A DNA stretch of 64,000 nucleotides from Eubacteriales bacterium SKADARSKE-1 (GCA_030920305.1 JARLUB010000001.1:124001-188000); one strand, 5' to 3'; numbered from the stretch's first letter, positions 28,247 to 40,354 are shown. Notes: generated from the letters alone by a model not told the origin. Made by a program: numbers and translations.

Positions 28247-28814
28247 ACTCTAAAATACTAATTCGATTAAAAGGCAGTATGATACAAACAGCTTTTCCTA
28301 AAATAGCATCTTTATCAATAAGCCCAATTATTGCAAATCGACTATCAAGTGAGCTATTTCGGTTATCACCTAAAACAAACAACTTTCCCTTTGGGATTAT
28401 TTTAGGAAAATTCCAGTTAGCTTCTAAGTTGGTTGGTGTGTTTATATAAGGTTCATTTAAAAGTTCACCATTAACAAAAACTAAACCTTTATCAAAATCT
28501 ATTTCAATGGAATCATCTTCTTTTGCAATGACTCGTTTAATTAAATTTTTTCCTATTAAATTTGGTTTATTTATAATTACAATATCGCCTCTTTTGGGCG
28601 TATATAGAAACTTATAGCAAAATACATAATCATCGTTTTGTAATGTTGGTAGCATAGAACTGCCACTAACCTTTACGCCAAAAGCAAGGAATGAAAAAAT
28701 AATGCTACACAAAATTAACGTATTAACAAATAACTCTACTAATTCAAAAAGAACTTTTTGAATTAGTAGAATACTTTTTTTATTTAAAGTTTTACTTAAA
28801 TTTGGTTTTCTCAT
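28245..28814 (-). CDS. lepB: Signal peptidase I (second of two tandem copies)
   Basis: Membrane serine protease that removes signal peptides; 189 residues. One N-terminal span (about 20-45) is followed by the catalytic Ser in GSSMLPTL, the general-base Lys in LIKRVIAKEDDS, and the GDNRNSSLDSR box. It is closely similar to the next gene upstream, with strings such as ANWNFP, VFVNGELL and GDNR in the same places, so the pair arose by tandem duplication. No clear ribosome site at usual spacing is seen; GGAG lies about 14 bases before the ATG. Confidence 0.92.
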   Translation of the reverse strand: MRKPNLSKTLNKKSILLIQKVLFELVELFVNTLILCSIIFSFLAFGVKVSGSSMLPTLQNDDYVFCYKFLYTPKRGDIVIINKPNLIGKNLIKRVIAKEDDSIEIDFDKGLVFVNGELLNEPYINTPTNLEANWNFPKIIPKGKLFVLGDNRNSSLDSRFAIIGLIDKDAILGKAVCIILPFNRISILE

Positions 28815-28838
28815 TAATAAAGGTTCACTCCAGACCCC

Positions 28839-28880
28839 TTAAAAGCACCCAAAGCAAAAAAGCTTCAGGTGCTTTTAAAA
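28839..28880 (-). terminator. Weak terminator or attenuator between the two lepB genes
   Basis: AAAAGCACC and GGTGCTTTT arms with a 18-base loop and a short T-run. It could reduce transcription of the downstream copy. Confidence 0.5.
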
Positions 28881-28883
28881 ATA

Positions 28884-29447
28884 CTAATTGGGAATACCTA
28901 TTCTATCAAATGGAGAATAAATTGCAATTGCCTTACCCATTATATCGTCTTTTTTAATCAATCCAACATCTTTTGATCGGCTATCTTTAGAGTTTCCTCT
29001 GTTGTCTCCCATAACAAAATAATAGCCTTCTGGTACCTTTTCAGGAAAATTCCAATTAGCTTTTTGGGTTGTTGGCATGTAAATATAAGGTTCGGTTAAA
29101 AGTTGATCATTTACAAAAACATTACCCTTTTCAAAGTCTACCCTAATAGAATCGTTCCCTTTTGCGATAATACGTTTAACTATGTTTCTATCCAACTGTC
29201 CAGGGTTATTAATAGTTACAATGTCACCTCTTTGAGGTTCATACATTAAGTGATAAACTAATAATTTGTCATTATTGCGAAGAGTTGGTAACATGGAAGA
29301 ACCAATAACATCAAATTTCATGCAAACAACCGTAAGAAAAACAGTAACAAGCACCAGTGCTGTAGTAACAGATTCTAAAAGATCAAAGCTAGCAGTTAAA
29401 AATTTTGACCCCTCATTAATAGTAACATGTTCGTTATTCTTTTTCAT
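28884..29447 (-). CDS. lepB: Signal peptidase I (first of two tandem copies)
   Basis: 187 residues, one N-terminal span about 18-45, catalytic Ser in GSSMLPTL, Lys in NIVKRIIAKGNDS, and GDNRGNSKDSR. A strong TAGGAGG site precedes ATG 29447. It lies downstream of rplS, the usual location of lepB in clostridia (rplS-lepB-ylqF-rnhB), but ylqF and rnhB are not present here; instead a second lepB follows. Confidence 0.93.
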   Translation of the reverse strand: MKKNNEHVTINEGSKFLTASFDLLESVTTALVLVTVFLTVVCMKFDVIGSSMLPTLRNNDKLLVYHLMYEPQRGDIVTINNPGQLDRNIVKRIIAKGNDSIRVDFEKGNVFVNDQLLTEPYIYMPTTQKANWNFPEKVPEGYYFVMGDNRGNSKDSRSKDVGLIKKDDIMGKAIAIYSPFDRIGIPN

Positions 29448-29506
29448 TTTTGATTTCCTCCTAATATTTTACAAAATATTTTAAGTTAAAACCCAAATAA
29501 AAACGA

Positions 29507-29537
29507 CAAAAAAGGGGAAAATAAAAACCCCTTTTGA
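29507..29537 (-). terminator. Terminator after rplS
   Basis: AAAAGGGG and CCCCTTTT arms around a ten-base loop, followed on the minus strand by TTGTCGTTTTT. It probably sets the rplS to lepB ratio. Confidence 0.6.
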
Positions 29538-29882
29538 TTAACGAATTTTTTCTTTTACTTTGGCGGATTTACCGACCCTATCTCTTAAATAATAAAGCTT
29601 GCTTCTACGAACTTGCCCATGCCTAATAACTTCTACGTTCTTAACATTTGGCGAGTTGATAGGAAAAACACGTTCTACACCAACACCATAAGAAACTCTT
29701 CTAACAGTAAAGGTTGCAGAGACTCCACCGCCGTTTTTAGCAATAACAGTACCTTCAAACATTTGGACTCTTTCTCTTTCGCCTTCACGAATATTGACAC
29801 TTACCCTTACGGTATCCCCAATATTAAATTTTGGCAAATCTTTTTTTAAAGAATCCTGTGAAATAAGACCTAATGCGTTCAT
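29538..29882 (-). CDS. rplS: Ribosomal protein L19
   Basis: 114 residues, the standard L19 length. Family text includes [26 protein letters not shown], shown here in part as GDTVRVSV and MFEGTVIA, then SFxVRR-like [17 protein letters not shown] and the basic C-terminus [17 protein letters not shown]. It sits at the 30S-50S interface. A GGGAGG site precedes the start, and a structured leader may be present upstream. Confidence 0.96.
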   Translation of the reverse strand: MNALGLISQDSLKKDLPKFNIGDTVRVSVNIREGERERVQMFEGTVIAKNGGGVSATFTVRRVSYGVGVERVFPINSPNVKNVEVIRHGQVRRSKLYYLRDRVGKSAKVKEKIR

Positions 29883-29960
29883 TAAAATTTCCTCCCAGAT
29901 TATAAAGGTATTCTTGTTTTAAACAACAGAGGACTACCCGTTTTAATAATGCAAAAATTG
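29883..29960 (-). promoter_or_regulatory. Possible rplS (L19) leader structure
   Basis: Just upstream of rplS the minus strand reads a nested hairpin: GGTA...TACC closing a TTGTTT/AAACAA stem, followed by the GGGAGG site. L19 leaders that autoregulate rplS are known in Firmicutes; the match here is only structural and by eye. Confidence 0.35.
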
Positions 29961-31958
<1,998 letters not shown>

Positions 31959-31980
31959 TTGGATTTCTTACAAAACTCAA

Positions 31981-32094
31981 AAGCAAACGTGGAAGCTTAC
32001 AAAAGTACAGGTTTTCCACCGCGGGCTACAGGAAAAAAACCTACGCTATAACTTAGCGCCCGAATTGCCTGCGCGGGCTCCGCGCCGCTTGCTT
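31981..32094. repeat. GC-rich nested palindrome, three-hairpin element A
   Basis: Outer arms AAGCAA (31981-31986) and TTGCTT (32089-32094) enclose three hairpin domains: GTGGAA/TTCCAC, CGGGC/GCCCG containing a CGCTA/TAGCG hairpin, and GCGCGG/CCGCGC. It lies between convergent pyrG and hemW, and its right arm overlaps the hemW stop codon. Confidence 0.6.
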
Positions 32095-33193
32095 ATAAAA
32101 TAATTCTCGAAATGAGTTCATTTGAGACCAAAAAACCTGGTTTTGTTAACTTGATTGAAGAGTCAGTTAAAGTTACTAAACCGGGTTTTTCATATAATTT
32201 AGCATTTTCAAAATACCTTTTAGGAATATTTTTTTTGAATCGGTTAAAAAACAACTCATTGTTAAGCCCATCAGTTAACCGCAGCCGCAATAAAGAATAT
32301 TCTTCCTCATAGCCACCAAAACCATCATCAATTGTGGGTGAGGCATTAATAAAATCTGTAAGCGAGTTTTTACAATAAAACCGTTTTTTATTTATAAATG
32401 AATGCGCGCTAGGGCCTAACCCTAAATATTCTAAGGCATCCCAATATTTTAAATTGTGCTGACTTTTATAACCTGGTTTTGAAAAGTTAGATATCTCATA
32501 CTGTAAAAAACCAAGTTCTTCTAACTTTTTACAAGCAGCTAAATAAAACTGTGATTGTGAATTATCGTCACAAAAATTAAGATGATTTTTATTTAAAAAA
32601 TAAGGAGTACCATTTTCCACTTTCAACAAATAAGCTGAAATATGTTGAACATTAAGTTCTGAGCAAAACTCTATAGAATAAAAAAGGCTTTCTAGAGTTT
32701 GTTCAGGAATCGCTAGCATTAAATCAAGCGAAATATTATTAAGTCCAGCTTTTTGTGCAGTAATGACTGTATTTCTAGCCATTTGAACGGTGTGTTGCCG
32801 ACCTAAAAGTTGCAATTCATTTTCATTTGCGGATTGTAACCCAATAGATAGCCTATTGACGCCATAGCTTAAAAGTTTATCAAAATTTATTTTAGAAGCA
32901 CTGGTTGGATTGACTTCTAGAGTGACTTCAGAACTTTTTAGTTTGAATGCGCTTTTAGCAGCAGAAATAATTTCTCCGATTGTTTCTGCTGCTAAAATAC
33001 TAGGTGTTCCGCCACCAAAATACAAAGTATTGGCTGTACGATTTAACTTTTTACCCAACAAATAAAGTTCATCTATAATCCTGTTTTTGTAAGAAGCTAT
33101 TAGTTCTTTAGTTGGGGCTATAGAATAAAAATTGCAATAAGGGCACTTTTTTTCACAAAAGGGCACATGTATGTATATTCCAATAGGTTTCAT
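32093..33193 (-). CDS. hemW: HemW-like radical SAM protein (coproporphyrinogen oxidase family)
   Basis: 366 residues, starting MKPIGIYIHVPFC with the radical SAM cysteines at 13, 17 and 20 (CEKKCPYC). Further HemW text: TLYFGGGTPS, LEVNPTS, RLSIGLQSANENELQLLGRQH (shown in part as RLSIGLQS and LGRQH), and LGLGPSAHSF. HemW is a haem chaperone, although many members are annotated as oxygen-independent coproporphyrinogen III oxidase; the extra cysteine typical of true HemN is not obvious. AAAGGATT precedes the start. Confidence 0.9.
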   Translation of the reverse strand: MKPIGIYIHVPFCEKKCPYCNFYSIAPTKELIASYKNRIIDELYLLGKKLNRTANTLYFGGGTPSILAAETIGEIISAAKSAFKLKSSEVTLEVNPTSASKINFDKLLSYGVNRLSIGLQSANENELQLLGRQHTVQMARNTVITAQKAGLNNISLDLMLAIPEQTLESLFYSIEFCSELNVQHISAYLLKVENGTPYFLNKNHLNFCDDNSQSQFYLAACKKLEELGFLQYEISNFSKPGYKSQHNLKYWDALEYLGLGPSAHSFINKKRFYCKNSLTDFINASPTIDDGFGGYEEEYSLLRLRLTDGLNNELFFNRFKKNIPKRYFENAKLYEKPGLVTLTDSSIKLTKPGFLVSNELISRIIL

Positions 33194-33210
33194 CTTTTAA
33201 TCCTTTTTAT

Positions 33211-33260
33211 TTGCGCGTGGCTATCACAGGGGTTCCCTGTGCACAGGCCAATTCGCACTC
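33211..33260. repeat. GC-rich hairpin sharing a 13-mer with element C
   Basis: Perfect hairpin CACAGGG/CCCTGTG (33225-33241) followed by GCACAGGCCAATT (33241-33253). The same 13-mer occurs at 58833-58845 inside another palindromic spacer element. It is between hemW and galU. Confidence 0.6.
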
Positions 33261-33345
33261 TAACAATTTTATAATATCAAAGTCTTTTTACCTAAAAGCG
33301 AAGATTTACCCAACATATGTCGTGATACTCATAAACGGGGTTTGA

Positions 33346-34209
33346 TTAGTATTTAAGTTCAGATAAATATTTTTTAAAGTCTTCTCCGATTCCAGGGTGA
33401 TTTAACGCAACTTCAACACTGGCTTTCATTATACCAAGTTTGCTTCCCATATCATAGCGTTTGCCAGTAAAGTCAACAGCAACAGTGCCCTTTGTATTGG
33501 CAAGAACTCGAATAGCGTCTGTGAGTTGAATTTCTCCACCAGCTCCAGGCAAAGTATTATCTAAAATATCGAAAATATCCGGAGTTAAGACGCATCGGCC
33601 TAAAATAGAATATAATGACATCACTTTATCAGGTGATGGTTTTTCTATCATATCGGTGCAAGAAAACAAATTGTCGCGAATAGGCGAAACTTTAAGCGAA
33701 CTGTATTTTAAAATATCTTCCGGCAGAACTTTATTTACGCCCAAAATAGTCTTTCCAAATTCGTTATGTGCTCTAATTAATTGCGCTATAGCGGGGTCCT
33801 TCCCAATTATAACATCATCACCATACATTACGGCAAAAGGTTCGTTTCCAATAAAAGATCTAGCACAGTTTACCGCGTGACCAAGACCTTTTGTTTCTTT
33901 TTGTCTTATAAAAAATATATTTGCAAGCTTTGAAATATTTGAAATCTCTTCAAGCGTTTTATCTTTTTGTGAGTTAAGAAGTTTTTGTTCTAGTTCGGGT
34001 GACCTGTCAAAGTGGTCTTCAATTAACTCTTTGCCTCGGTTAGTAATTATTAATATATCTTTAATTCCAGCTTCAACGGCTTCTTCTACTATGTATTGAA
34101 TTGCTGGTTTATCAACAATTGGTATCATTTCTTTGGGCAATGATTTTGTTGCAGGTAAAACCCTTGTACCAAGACCTGCTGCAGGAATTACAGCTTTTGT
34201 TACGTTCAT
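33346..34209 (-). CDS. galU: UTP-glucose-1-phosphate uridylyltransferase
   Basis: Makes UDP-glucose for polysaccharide and glycolipid synthesis; 287 residues. N-terminal nucleotide-binding motif KAVIPAAGLGTRVLPATK, then PKEMIPIVDKPAIQYIVEEA (family signature), FAVMYGDDVI and GAGGEIQLTDAI. I chose ATG 34209 because GGAGG lies nine bases upstream; the frame stays open 29 codons further into the neighbouring gene, but that part has no homology and overlaps it. The FUSC-like gene ends 28 bases upstream. Confidence 0.95.
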   Translation of the reverse strand: MNVTKAVIPAAGLGTRVLPATKSLPKEMIPIVDKPAIQYIVEEAVEAGIKDILIITNRGKELIEDHFDRSPELEQKLLNSQKDKTLEEISNISKLANIFFIRQKETKGLGHAVNCARSFIGNEPFAVMYGDDVIIGKDPAIAQLIRAHNEFGKTILGVNKVLPEDILKYSSLKVSPIRDNLFSCTDMIEKPSPDKVMSLYSILGRCVLTPDIFDILDNTLPGAGGEIQLTDAIRVLANTKGTVAVDFTGKRYDMGSKLGIMKASVEVALNHPGIGEDFKKYLSELKY

Positions 34210-34237
34210 AAAAGGGGGCCTCCAAAATCTTAAAAAA

Positions 34238-34744
34238 TTACTTAGGTTTAACAGCACTTTTTTTTCTGAATAAAAATTTGTTAACAAGCATGGCAATTAT
34301 TATTCCAATGCTAGTATCTATCACGCGGTTTATTACGTACATAAAGGTATTAGTATATGCGTTTAGCTCTGAATGCTGTAAAATAACGCTAAGTGCTACG
34401 ATGCAGCCTATTACAACGGAGTTTTTATATTCTATTACATTACATATATATATGACGGACAAAATGCACAAGGGTGCAAAAATCAAGTCAGAATACTCAT
34501 TATAAGGTGTATATTTAATTATAAGCAAAGATGCCAGGCCGATTGCACCACCTATAATGGTGCCTATCAGCCTATGAATTCCAGCACTGTAAGTTTGATC
34601 ATATGTTTGCTGCATGCAAATTATTGCAGCAATGCTTGCAAAGAACATATCTGAACGATGAAAAATAATCGCAATTAAAAGACATAACAGTACGGATATT
34701 GCAGTTTTTAAAGCTCTTAAACCAAGCTTATATTTTTGGTTCAT
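34238..34744 (-). CDS. FUSC/aromatic-acid-exporter-like membrane protein
   Basis: 168 residues with about four to six hydrophobic spans and basic ends. The text GLRALKTAISVLLCL, FASIAAIICMQQT and SAGIHRLIGTIIGGAIGL matches the N-terminal membrane domain of the aromatic acid exporter (DUF939/FUSC) family, where the R..GT..G motif is conserved. It lacks the C-terminal cytoplasmic domain of longer members. It lies directly upstream of galU and is probably co-transcribed; the substrate is unknown. Confidence 0.75.
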   Translation of the reverse strand: MNQKYKLGLRALKTAISVLLCLLIAIIFHRSDMFFASIAAIICMQQTYDQTYSAGIHRLIGTIIGGAIGLASLLIIKYTPYNEYSDLIFAPLCILSVIYICNVIEYKNSVVIGCIVALSVILQHSELNAYTNTFMYVINRVIDTSIGIIIAMLVNKFLFRKKSAVKPK

Positions 34745-34868
34745 AAATATTTTGATTATCCTCCAAAATGTTTGCTAAAAAATTAAGTTCCATTAAAAGG
34801 AACATTCCAATGCAATATTATATTATATTTATTTTAAAAAATCAATTAGTGAAAAAAGCCCTCATATA

Positions 34869-34911
34869 AAAAACAACACTTGATTCATATTAAAATCAAG
34901 TGTTGTTGATA
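34869..34911 (-). terminator. Terminator after rpsT
   Basis: 13-bp perfect stem (AACAACACTTGAT / ATCAAGTGTTGTT), followed on the minus strand by TTTTTATA. Confidence 0.9.
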
Positions 34912-34921
34912 AAAGTTATTT

Positions 34922-35185
34922 TTATAAATTAGTTGAATTTAACTTTTTAACTAATGCAGATTTTTTTCTAGCAGCAGTATTTTTATGAAGAATTCCTTTA
35001 GATGCAGCTTGGTCAATTTTTTTAACAGCTAAACGAACGGCATCAGTTTTTTCTTCAGCGTTGTTTATTATAGCGGTGCTAGCTTTTTTTATTTTTGTTT
35101 TTAAAGCAGAGTTTAAAGTTTTATTTTTTAAAGTTTTAGTAGCAATGACTTTAACTCTTTTTTTAGCAGATTTAATGTTTGGCAC
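34922..35185 (-). CDS. rpsT: Ribosomal protein S20
   Basis: 87 residues, the standard S20 length, starting at a GTG (PNIKSAKKRVKV) that follows GGGAGGTG by six bases. An in-frame ATG 30 bases upstream would add a non-homologous extension and is rejected. The protein is Lys/Ala-rich and helical with the family-typical AASKGILHKNTAARKKSAL. It binds 16S rRNA in the 30S body. Monocistronic, with its own terminator. Confidence 0.95.
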   Translation of the reverse strand: MPNIKSAKKRVKVIATKTLKNKTLNSALKTKIKKASTAIINNAEEKTDAVRLAVKKIDQAASKGILHKNTAARKKSALVKKLNSTNL

Positions 35186-35280
35186 ACAAAACACCTCCCT
35201 TTTGTATTTTGCCAATTACAATTTATAATATCATTAACGCTAAAAAAAATCAAGTTAAAGGGAAAAAATTTTTATTGAAG

Positions 35281-35410
35281 GAGTAAAAAATATTTAGCTT
35301 AAAGTCATGAAGTCAAAGGTGGTCCTAACTTTTAAGAGGAGAGAGGTTATCTTTTCTGCCTTTTTATAAAAGGGCGAGCAAGCTAACCACCTTTCACGAG
35401 TAACTGTGTT
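35281..35410. ncRNA. Candidate structured RNA or leader between rpsT and recA
   Basis: AAAGGTGGT (35315-35323) pairs with ACCACCTTT (35386-35394), enclosing an inner GCCTTTT/AAAAGGGC hairpin (35358-35375). The segment is less AT-rich than its flanks. Strand and function are unknown, and no known RNA family is recognised. Confidence 0.35.
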
Positions 35411-35511
35411 ATAAGCTTTTATTACACACGTATTAGGTAAAGTATATAAATATTAAAAAGCTCAACTTAAAATGGTGGGTAAAAGCGGTACTTTTAAAAT
35501 TTGTATCATTA

Positions 35512-35540
35512 TTGATTTTGAAATTAAAACAATGTATAAT
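35512..35540 (+). promoter_or_regulatory. recA promoter
   Basis: TTGATT at 35512-35517, 17-base spacer, perfect TATAAT at 35535-35540. I do not see a convincing CGAAC-N4-GTTCG LexA box around it. Confidence 0.65.
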
Positions 35541-35601
35541 CGTTGGGTAAATTAAGATGGATTAGTTTATGTAAAGTAGTATTGTAATGGAGGTTTAATA
35601 A

Positions 35602-36717
35602 ATGGCACTTGATAAAGGAAAAGCACTTGAAACGGCATTAGGGCAAATAGAAAAACAATTTGGAAAAGGTGCTGTTATGCGTCTTGGTCAAAGCGAAACC
35701 ATGCACGTAGATTCTATTCCAACCGGTTCACTTTCGCTTGATTTAGCTCTTGGAATTGGCGGCTTGCCTCGAGGACGTATTGTTGAAATATTTGGGCCTG
35801 AATCTTCTGGTAAAACAACATTGGCACTTCACTGTTTAGCACAAGCACAAAAAATGGGCGGGTATGCTGCGTTTATTGATGTTGAACATGCGCTTGACCC
35901 TATATATGCAGGTGCATTGGGTGTAGATGTTGACTCATTATTGGTTTCACAGCCAGATACCGGAGAGCAGGCTCTTGAAATAACAGAATCTTTAGTAAGG
36001 TCTAGCGCCATTGATGTTATAGTTATTGACTCTGTAGCAGCATTAGTTCCAAAAGCTGAAATTGAAGGCGAAATGGGCGATTCTCATGTGGGGCTTCAAG
36101 CAAGGTTAATGTCTCAAGCGTTAAGAAAACTAGCAGGTGCAATTTCTAAATCTAACTGTATTGCAATATTTATAAACCAGCTAAGAGAAAAAGTTGGTAT
36201 TATATATGGCAACCCAGAAGTTACACCGGGTGGCCGTGCGTTAAAGTTTTATTCGTCTGTTAGAATAGATATAAGAAAAATAGAAACTTTAAAAAATGGT
36301 ACTGAATTAATAGGGACCAGAACTCGTGCTAAAGTTGTGAAAAATAAAATAGCCCCGCCGTTTCGTGAAGCTGAATTTGATATTATGTATGGTACAGGAA
36401 TTTCTCGTGAAGGTGAACTTTTAGATTTAGCAGTAAAACTTGATATTGTTAAAAAAAGCGGAGCTTGGTTTTCTTATAATGATGCAAAAATTGGTCAAGG
36501 CCGCGATAAAGTAAAAGAGTTTTTTAAAGAGAACTCAAAAATTGCAAATGAAATAGAAAAAAAAGTTAATGAAAATGTAGATAAATTATATGGGAAAGCA
36601 GCGAGAGCTATGGCAGCCCGAGCATTAGCCAAACCAATTGAAGTTGAGGTAGATAATTCACCAAAAGAAGATAATGCGCAGGTCAAAGCTAATATTGATA
36701 TTATGGTGGAAGACTAA
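35602..36717 (+). CDS. recA: Recombinase RecA
   Basis: ATP-dependent strand-exchange protein and SOS co-protease; 371 residues. It starts [23 protein letters not shown] (shown in part), Walker [10 protein letters not shown] is at residues 64-72, and [12 protein letters not shown], the L2-region NQLREKVG and [12 protein letters not shown] follow. The C-terminal ~40 residues are acidic as usual. AATGGAGG precedes the start. recX begins at the very next base after the stop, so the pair is tightly coupled. Confidence 0.98.
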   Translation: MALDKGKALETALGQIEKQFGKGAVMRLGQSETMHVDSIPTGSLSLDLALGIGGLPRGRIVEIFGPESSGKTTLALHCLAQAQKMGGYAAFIDVEHALDPIYAGALGVDVDSLLVSQPDTGEQALEITESLVRSSAIDVIVIDSVAALVPKAEIEGEMGDSHVGLQARLMSQALRKLAGAISKSNCIAIFINQLREKVGIIYGNPEVTPGGRALKFYSSVRIDIRKIETLKNGTELIGTRTRAKVVKNKIAPPFREAEFDIMYGTGISREGELLDLAVKLDIVKKSGAWFSYNDAKIGQGRDKVKEFFKENSKIANEIEKKVNENVDKLYGKAARAMAARALAKPIEVEVDNSPKEDNAQVKANIDIMVED

Positions 36718-37317
36718 ATGTTTATTACCAAAATAAAAAAGTGCCGAAAAAGCCAAAGCTCTATTTATATAGACGGAGAATATTTTGCGCAAATTGATAA
36801 TGATATGCTCTATCTTTCAAACTTAAAAGAAGGCTCCGAAGTAGATGATCGGAGCCTTTCAGCACTACTTCAAAAATCAGGTGAAAAAAGGGCCAAGGAA
36901 AAAGCTTTTTATATTTTAGAACACAGAAGCCATTCAAAAAAAGAGCTTATTGATAAGTTAAAGCGAGAATATAGCGAAGAAGTAGCAACTAAAACGGCAG
37001 AAAAAATGCAAAGTTTAGGGTTGATAGACGACAACAGCTTTGCTAAAAAATATGTTGAAGAATTATTATTTACAAAACACTTTTCAAAAAATCGAGCAAA
37101 GTATGAATTAGTTAGAAAAGGAATAGAAAAAGAAATTGCTGAAGATTTAATAGATTCTTTTGATGTTGATGAAGTGGAGCAAATAAGGCTTTTAGTTGAT
37201 AAAAAGTACAAGATGGCGTATAAAGATGAAAAAACAAAACGGCGCGCTATAGCTTTTTTGCAAAGATACGGTTACAATTTTGACGATATAAGAACAGTTC
37301 TTGCAAATGAAGAATAA
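36718..37317 (+). CDS. recX: Regulatory protein RecX
   Basis: Binds RecA filaments and limits recombinase activity; 199 residues. It is built of three-helix repeats with the typical text ILEHRSHSKKELIDKLKREY, a GLIDDNSFAKKYVEE second repeat and a third ending AIAFLQRYGYNFDDIRTVL (each 20 residues or fewer here). The first ~50 residues are a clostridial-type N-terminal extension. There is no spacer to recA, so translation is probably coupled. Confidence 0.9.
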   Translation: MFITKIKKCRKSQSSIYIDGEYFAQIDNDMLYLSNLKEGSEVDDRSLSALLQKSGEKRAKEKAFYILEHRSHSKKELIDKLKREYSEEVATKTAEKMQSLGLIDDNSFAKKYVEELLFTKHFSKNRAKYELVRKGIEKEIAEDLIDSFDVDEVEQIRLLVDKKYKMAYKDEKTKRRAIAFLQRYGYNFDDIRTVLANEE

Positions 37318-37366
37318 GCAGCTCCACTTTCGCGCTAACTCGCGTTAGCACTTTCGCGGCGCTGCT
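37317..37366. repeat. CACTTTCGCG repeat element, copy 2 (best preserved)
   Basis: Outer arms AGCAGC (37317-37322) and GCTGCT (37361-37366). Two direct CACTTTCGCG copies (37325-37334, 37349-37358) flank a perfect hairpin GCTAAC-TCGC-GTTAGC. It begins at the last base of the recX stop codon, between convergent genes. Confidence 0.9.
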
Positions 37367-37387
37367 ATAGTTTTTTATTCTAAGAAA

Positions 37388-38056
37388 TTATCTTTTTTCA
37401 ATAATTTCATTTTGATTTTTATATATATGATTTTCAGGAACAAAACCTCGAACAGAAGATAGCGGATAAACGCTGCTATTTTTGCCAATAACGGTACCGG
37501 GGTTTAAAACTGAATTGCAACCAACTTCTACGAAATCTGAAACAATAACACCAAACTTTTTAAGACCGGTTTCGATTTTTTCGCCGTCAAAAACAACGGT
37601 TACTAGAGATTTATCTGACTTTACATTTGAAGTAATAGAGCCGGCACCAAGGTGCGCTTTAAAACCAAGAATTGAGTCGCCAACATAATTATAGTGTGGC
37701 ACTTGTACGCCATTAAATAAAATAACATTTTTAAGTTCGGTTGAATTTCCCACAATTGCATTTTTACCTACTATTGCATTCCCGCGAATGAACGCACAGT
37801 GCCGAATTTCAGCATTTTCATCAATAATTAAAGGCCCGGCCAGTGAAGAAGTTTTTCCGATTTTTGCACTTTTTGCTACCCAAATGTTTTCATCCAAAAG
37901 ATAAAATTTATCTGGTGATAAGGTTTTGCCGAGCAAAACTATAAATTCTGAAATTTTGGGCAAAGCTTGCCACGGGTACTTTTCTTTAAATATATCTTTA
38001 GCTATGGTTTCATTTAAATTCAAAAGGTTTTGTGTATATAAATTGTCATGTCTCAT
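37388..38056 (-). CDS. Left-handed beta-helix nucleotidyltransferase-like protein (GlmU C-terminal type)
   Basis: 222 residues. After a ~60-residue helical N-terminus it shows hexapeptide repeats of the left-handed beta-helix (IWVAKSAKIG, AEIRHCAFIRGNAIVG, CNSVLNPGTVIG). It includes GLKKFGVIVSDFVEVG and a GAGSITSNVKSDKS segment like the GlmU acetyltransferase loop. There is no pyrophosphorylase domain. Such stand-alone proteins are annotated as UDP-N-acetylglucosamine pyrophosphorylase-related; the acceptor is unknown. It is a single gene on the minus strand. Confidence 0.75.
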   Translation of the reverse strand: MRHDNLYTQNLLNLNETIAKDIFKEKYPWQALPKISEFIVLLGKTLSPDKFYLLDENIWVAKSAKIGKTSSLAGPLIIDENAEIRHCAFIRGNAIVGKNAIVGNSTELKNVILFNGVQVPHYNYVGDSILGFKAHLGAGSITSNVKSDKSLVTVVFDGEKIETGLKKFGVIVSDFVEVGCNSVLNPGTVIGKNSSVYPLSSVRGFVPENHIYKNQNEIIEKR

Positions 38057-38212
38057 AAGTTTAAATCCTTTCTTTAATTACAAAAAATCCGAAACAAATT
38101 ATATCAATTAATTTAAAAAACATCAATAAAAGCTTTTATAATGGCCTTAATTTTACTGTAACTATTTGTCTGTGATTTGGTTTTGTGAAAGTCAGCAGCA
38201 AAAAAATTTTGA

Positions 38213-38611
<399 letters not shown>

Positions 38612-38653
38612 ATAATGATTTTAAGAGGGAGTGACAAGGCTATACATAACGTT

Positions 38654-38702
38654 TCTAACCTCTAACATCTCACTTCTAATTTTTCAAATCTAACATCTAA
38701 AT
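38654..38702. repeat. TCTAACATCT short repeats in the groES-groEL spacer
   Basis: Two exact TCTAACATCT copies (38661-38670 and 38689-38698) with related CTAACCTCTAA text around them. Similar TCTCACCTCTAAATT text occurs in the infB-rbfA gap near 2600. Nature unknown. Confidence 0.45.
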
Positions 38703-38707
38703 TATAG

Positions 38708-40354
<1,647 letters not shown>

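Noticed and set aside
34210-34296. 29-codon N-terminal extension of galU
   Set aside because: Overlaps the FUSC-like gene and is non-homologous; a GGAGG site sits at the right distance from ATG 34209.
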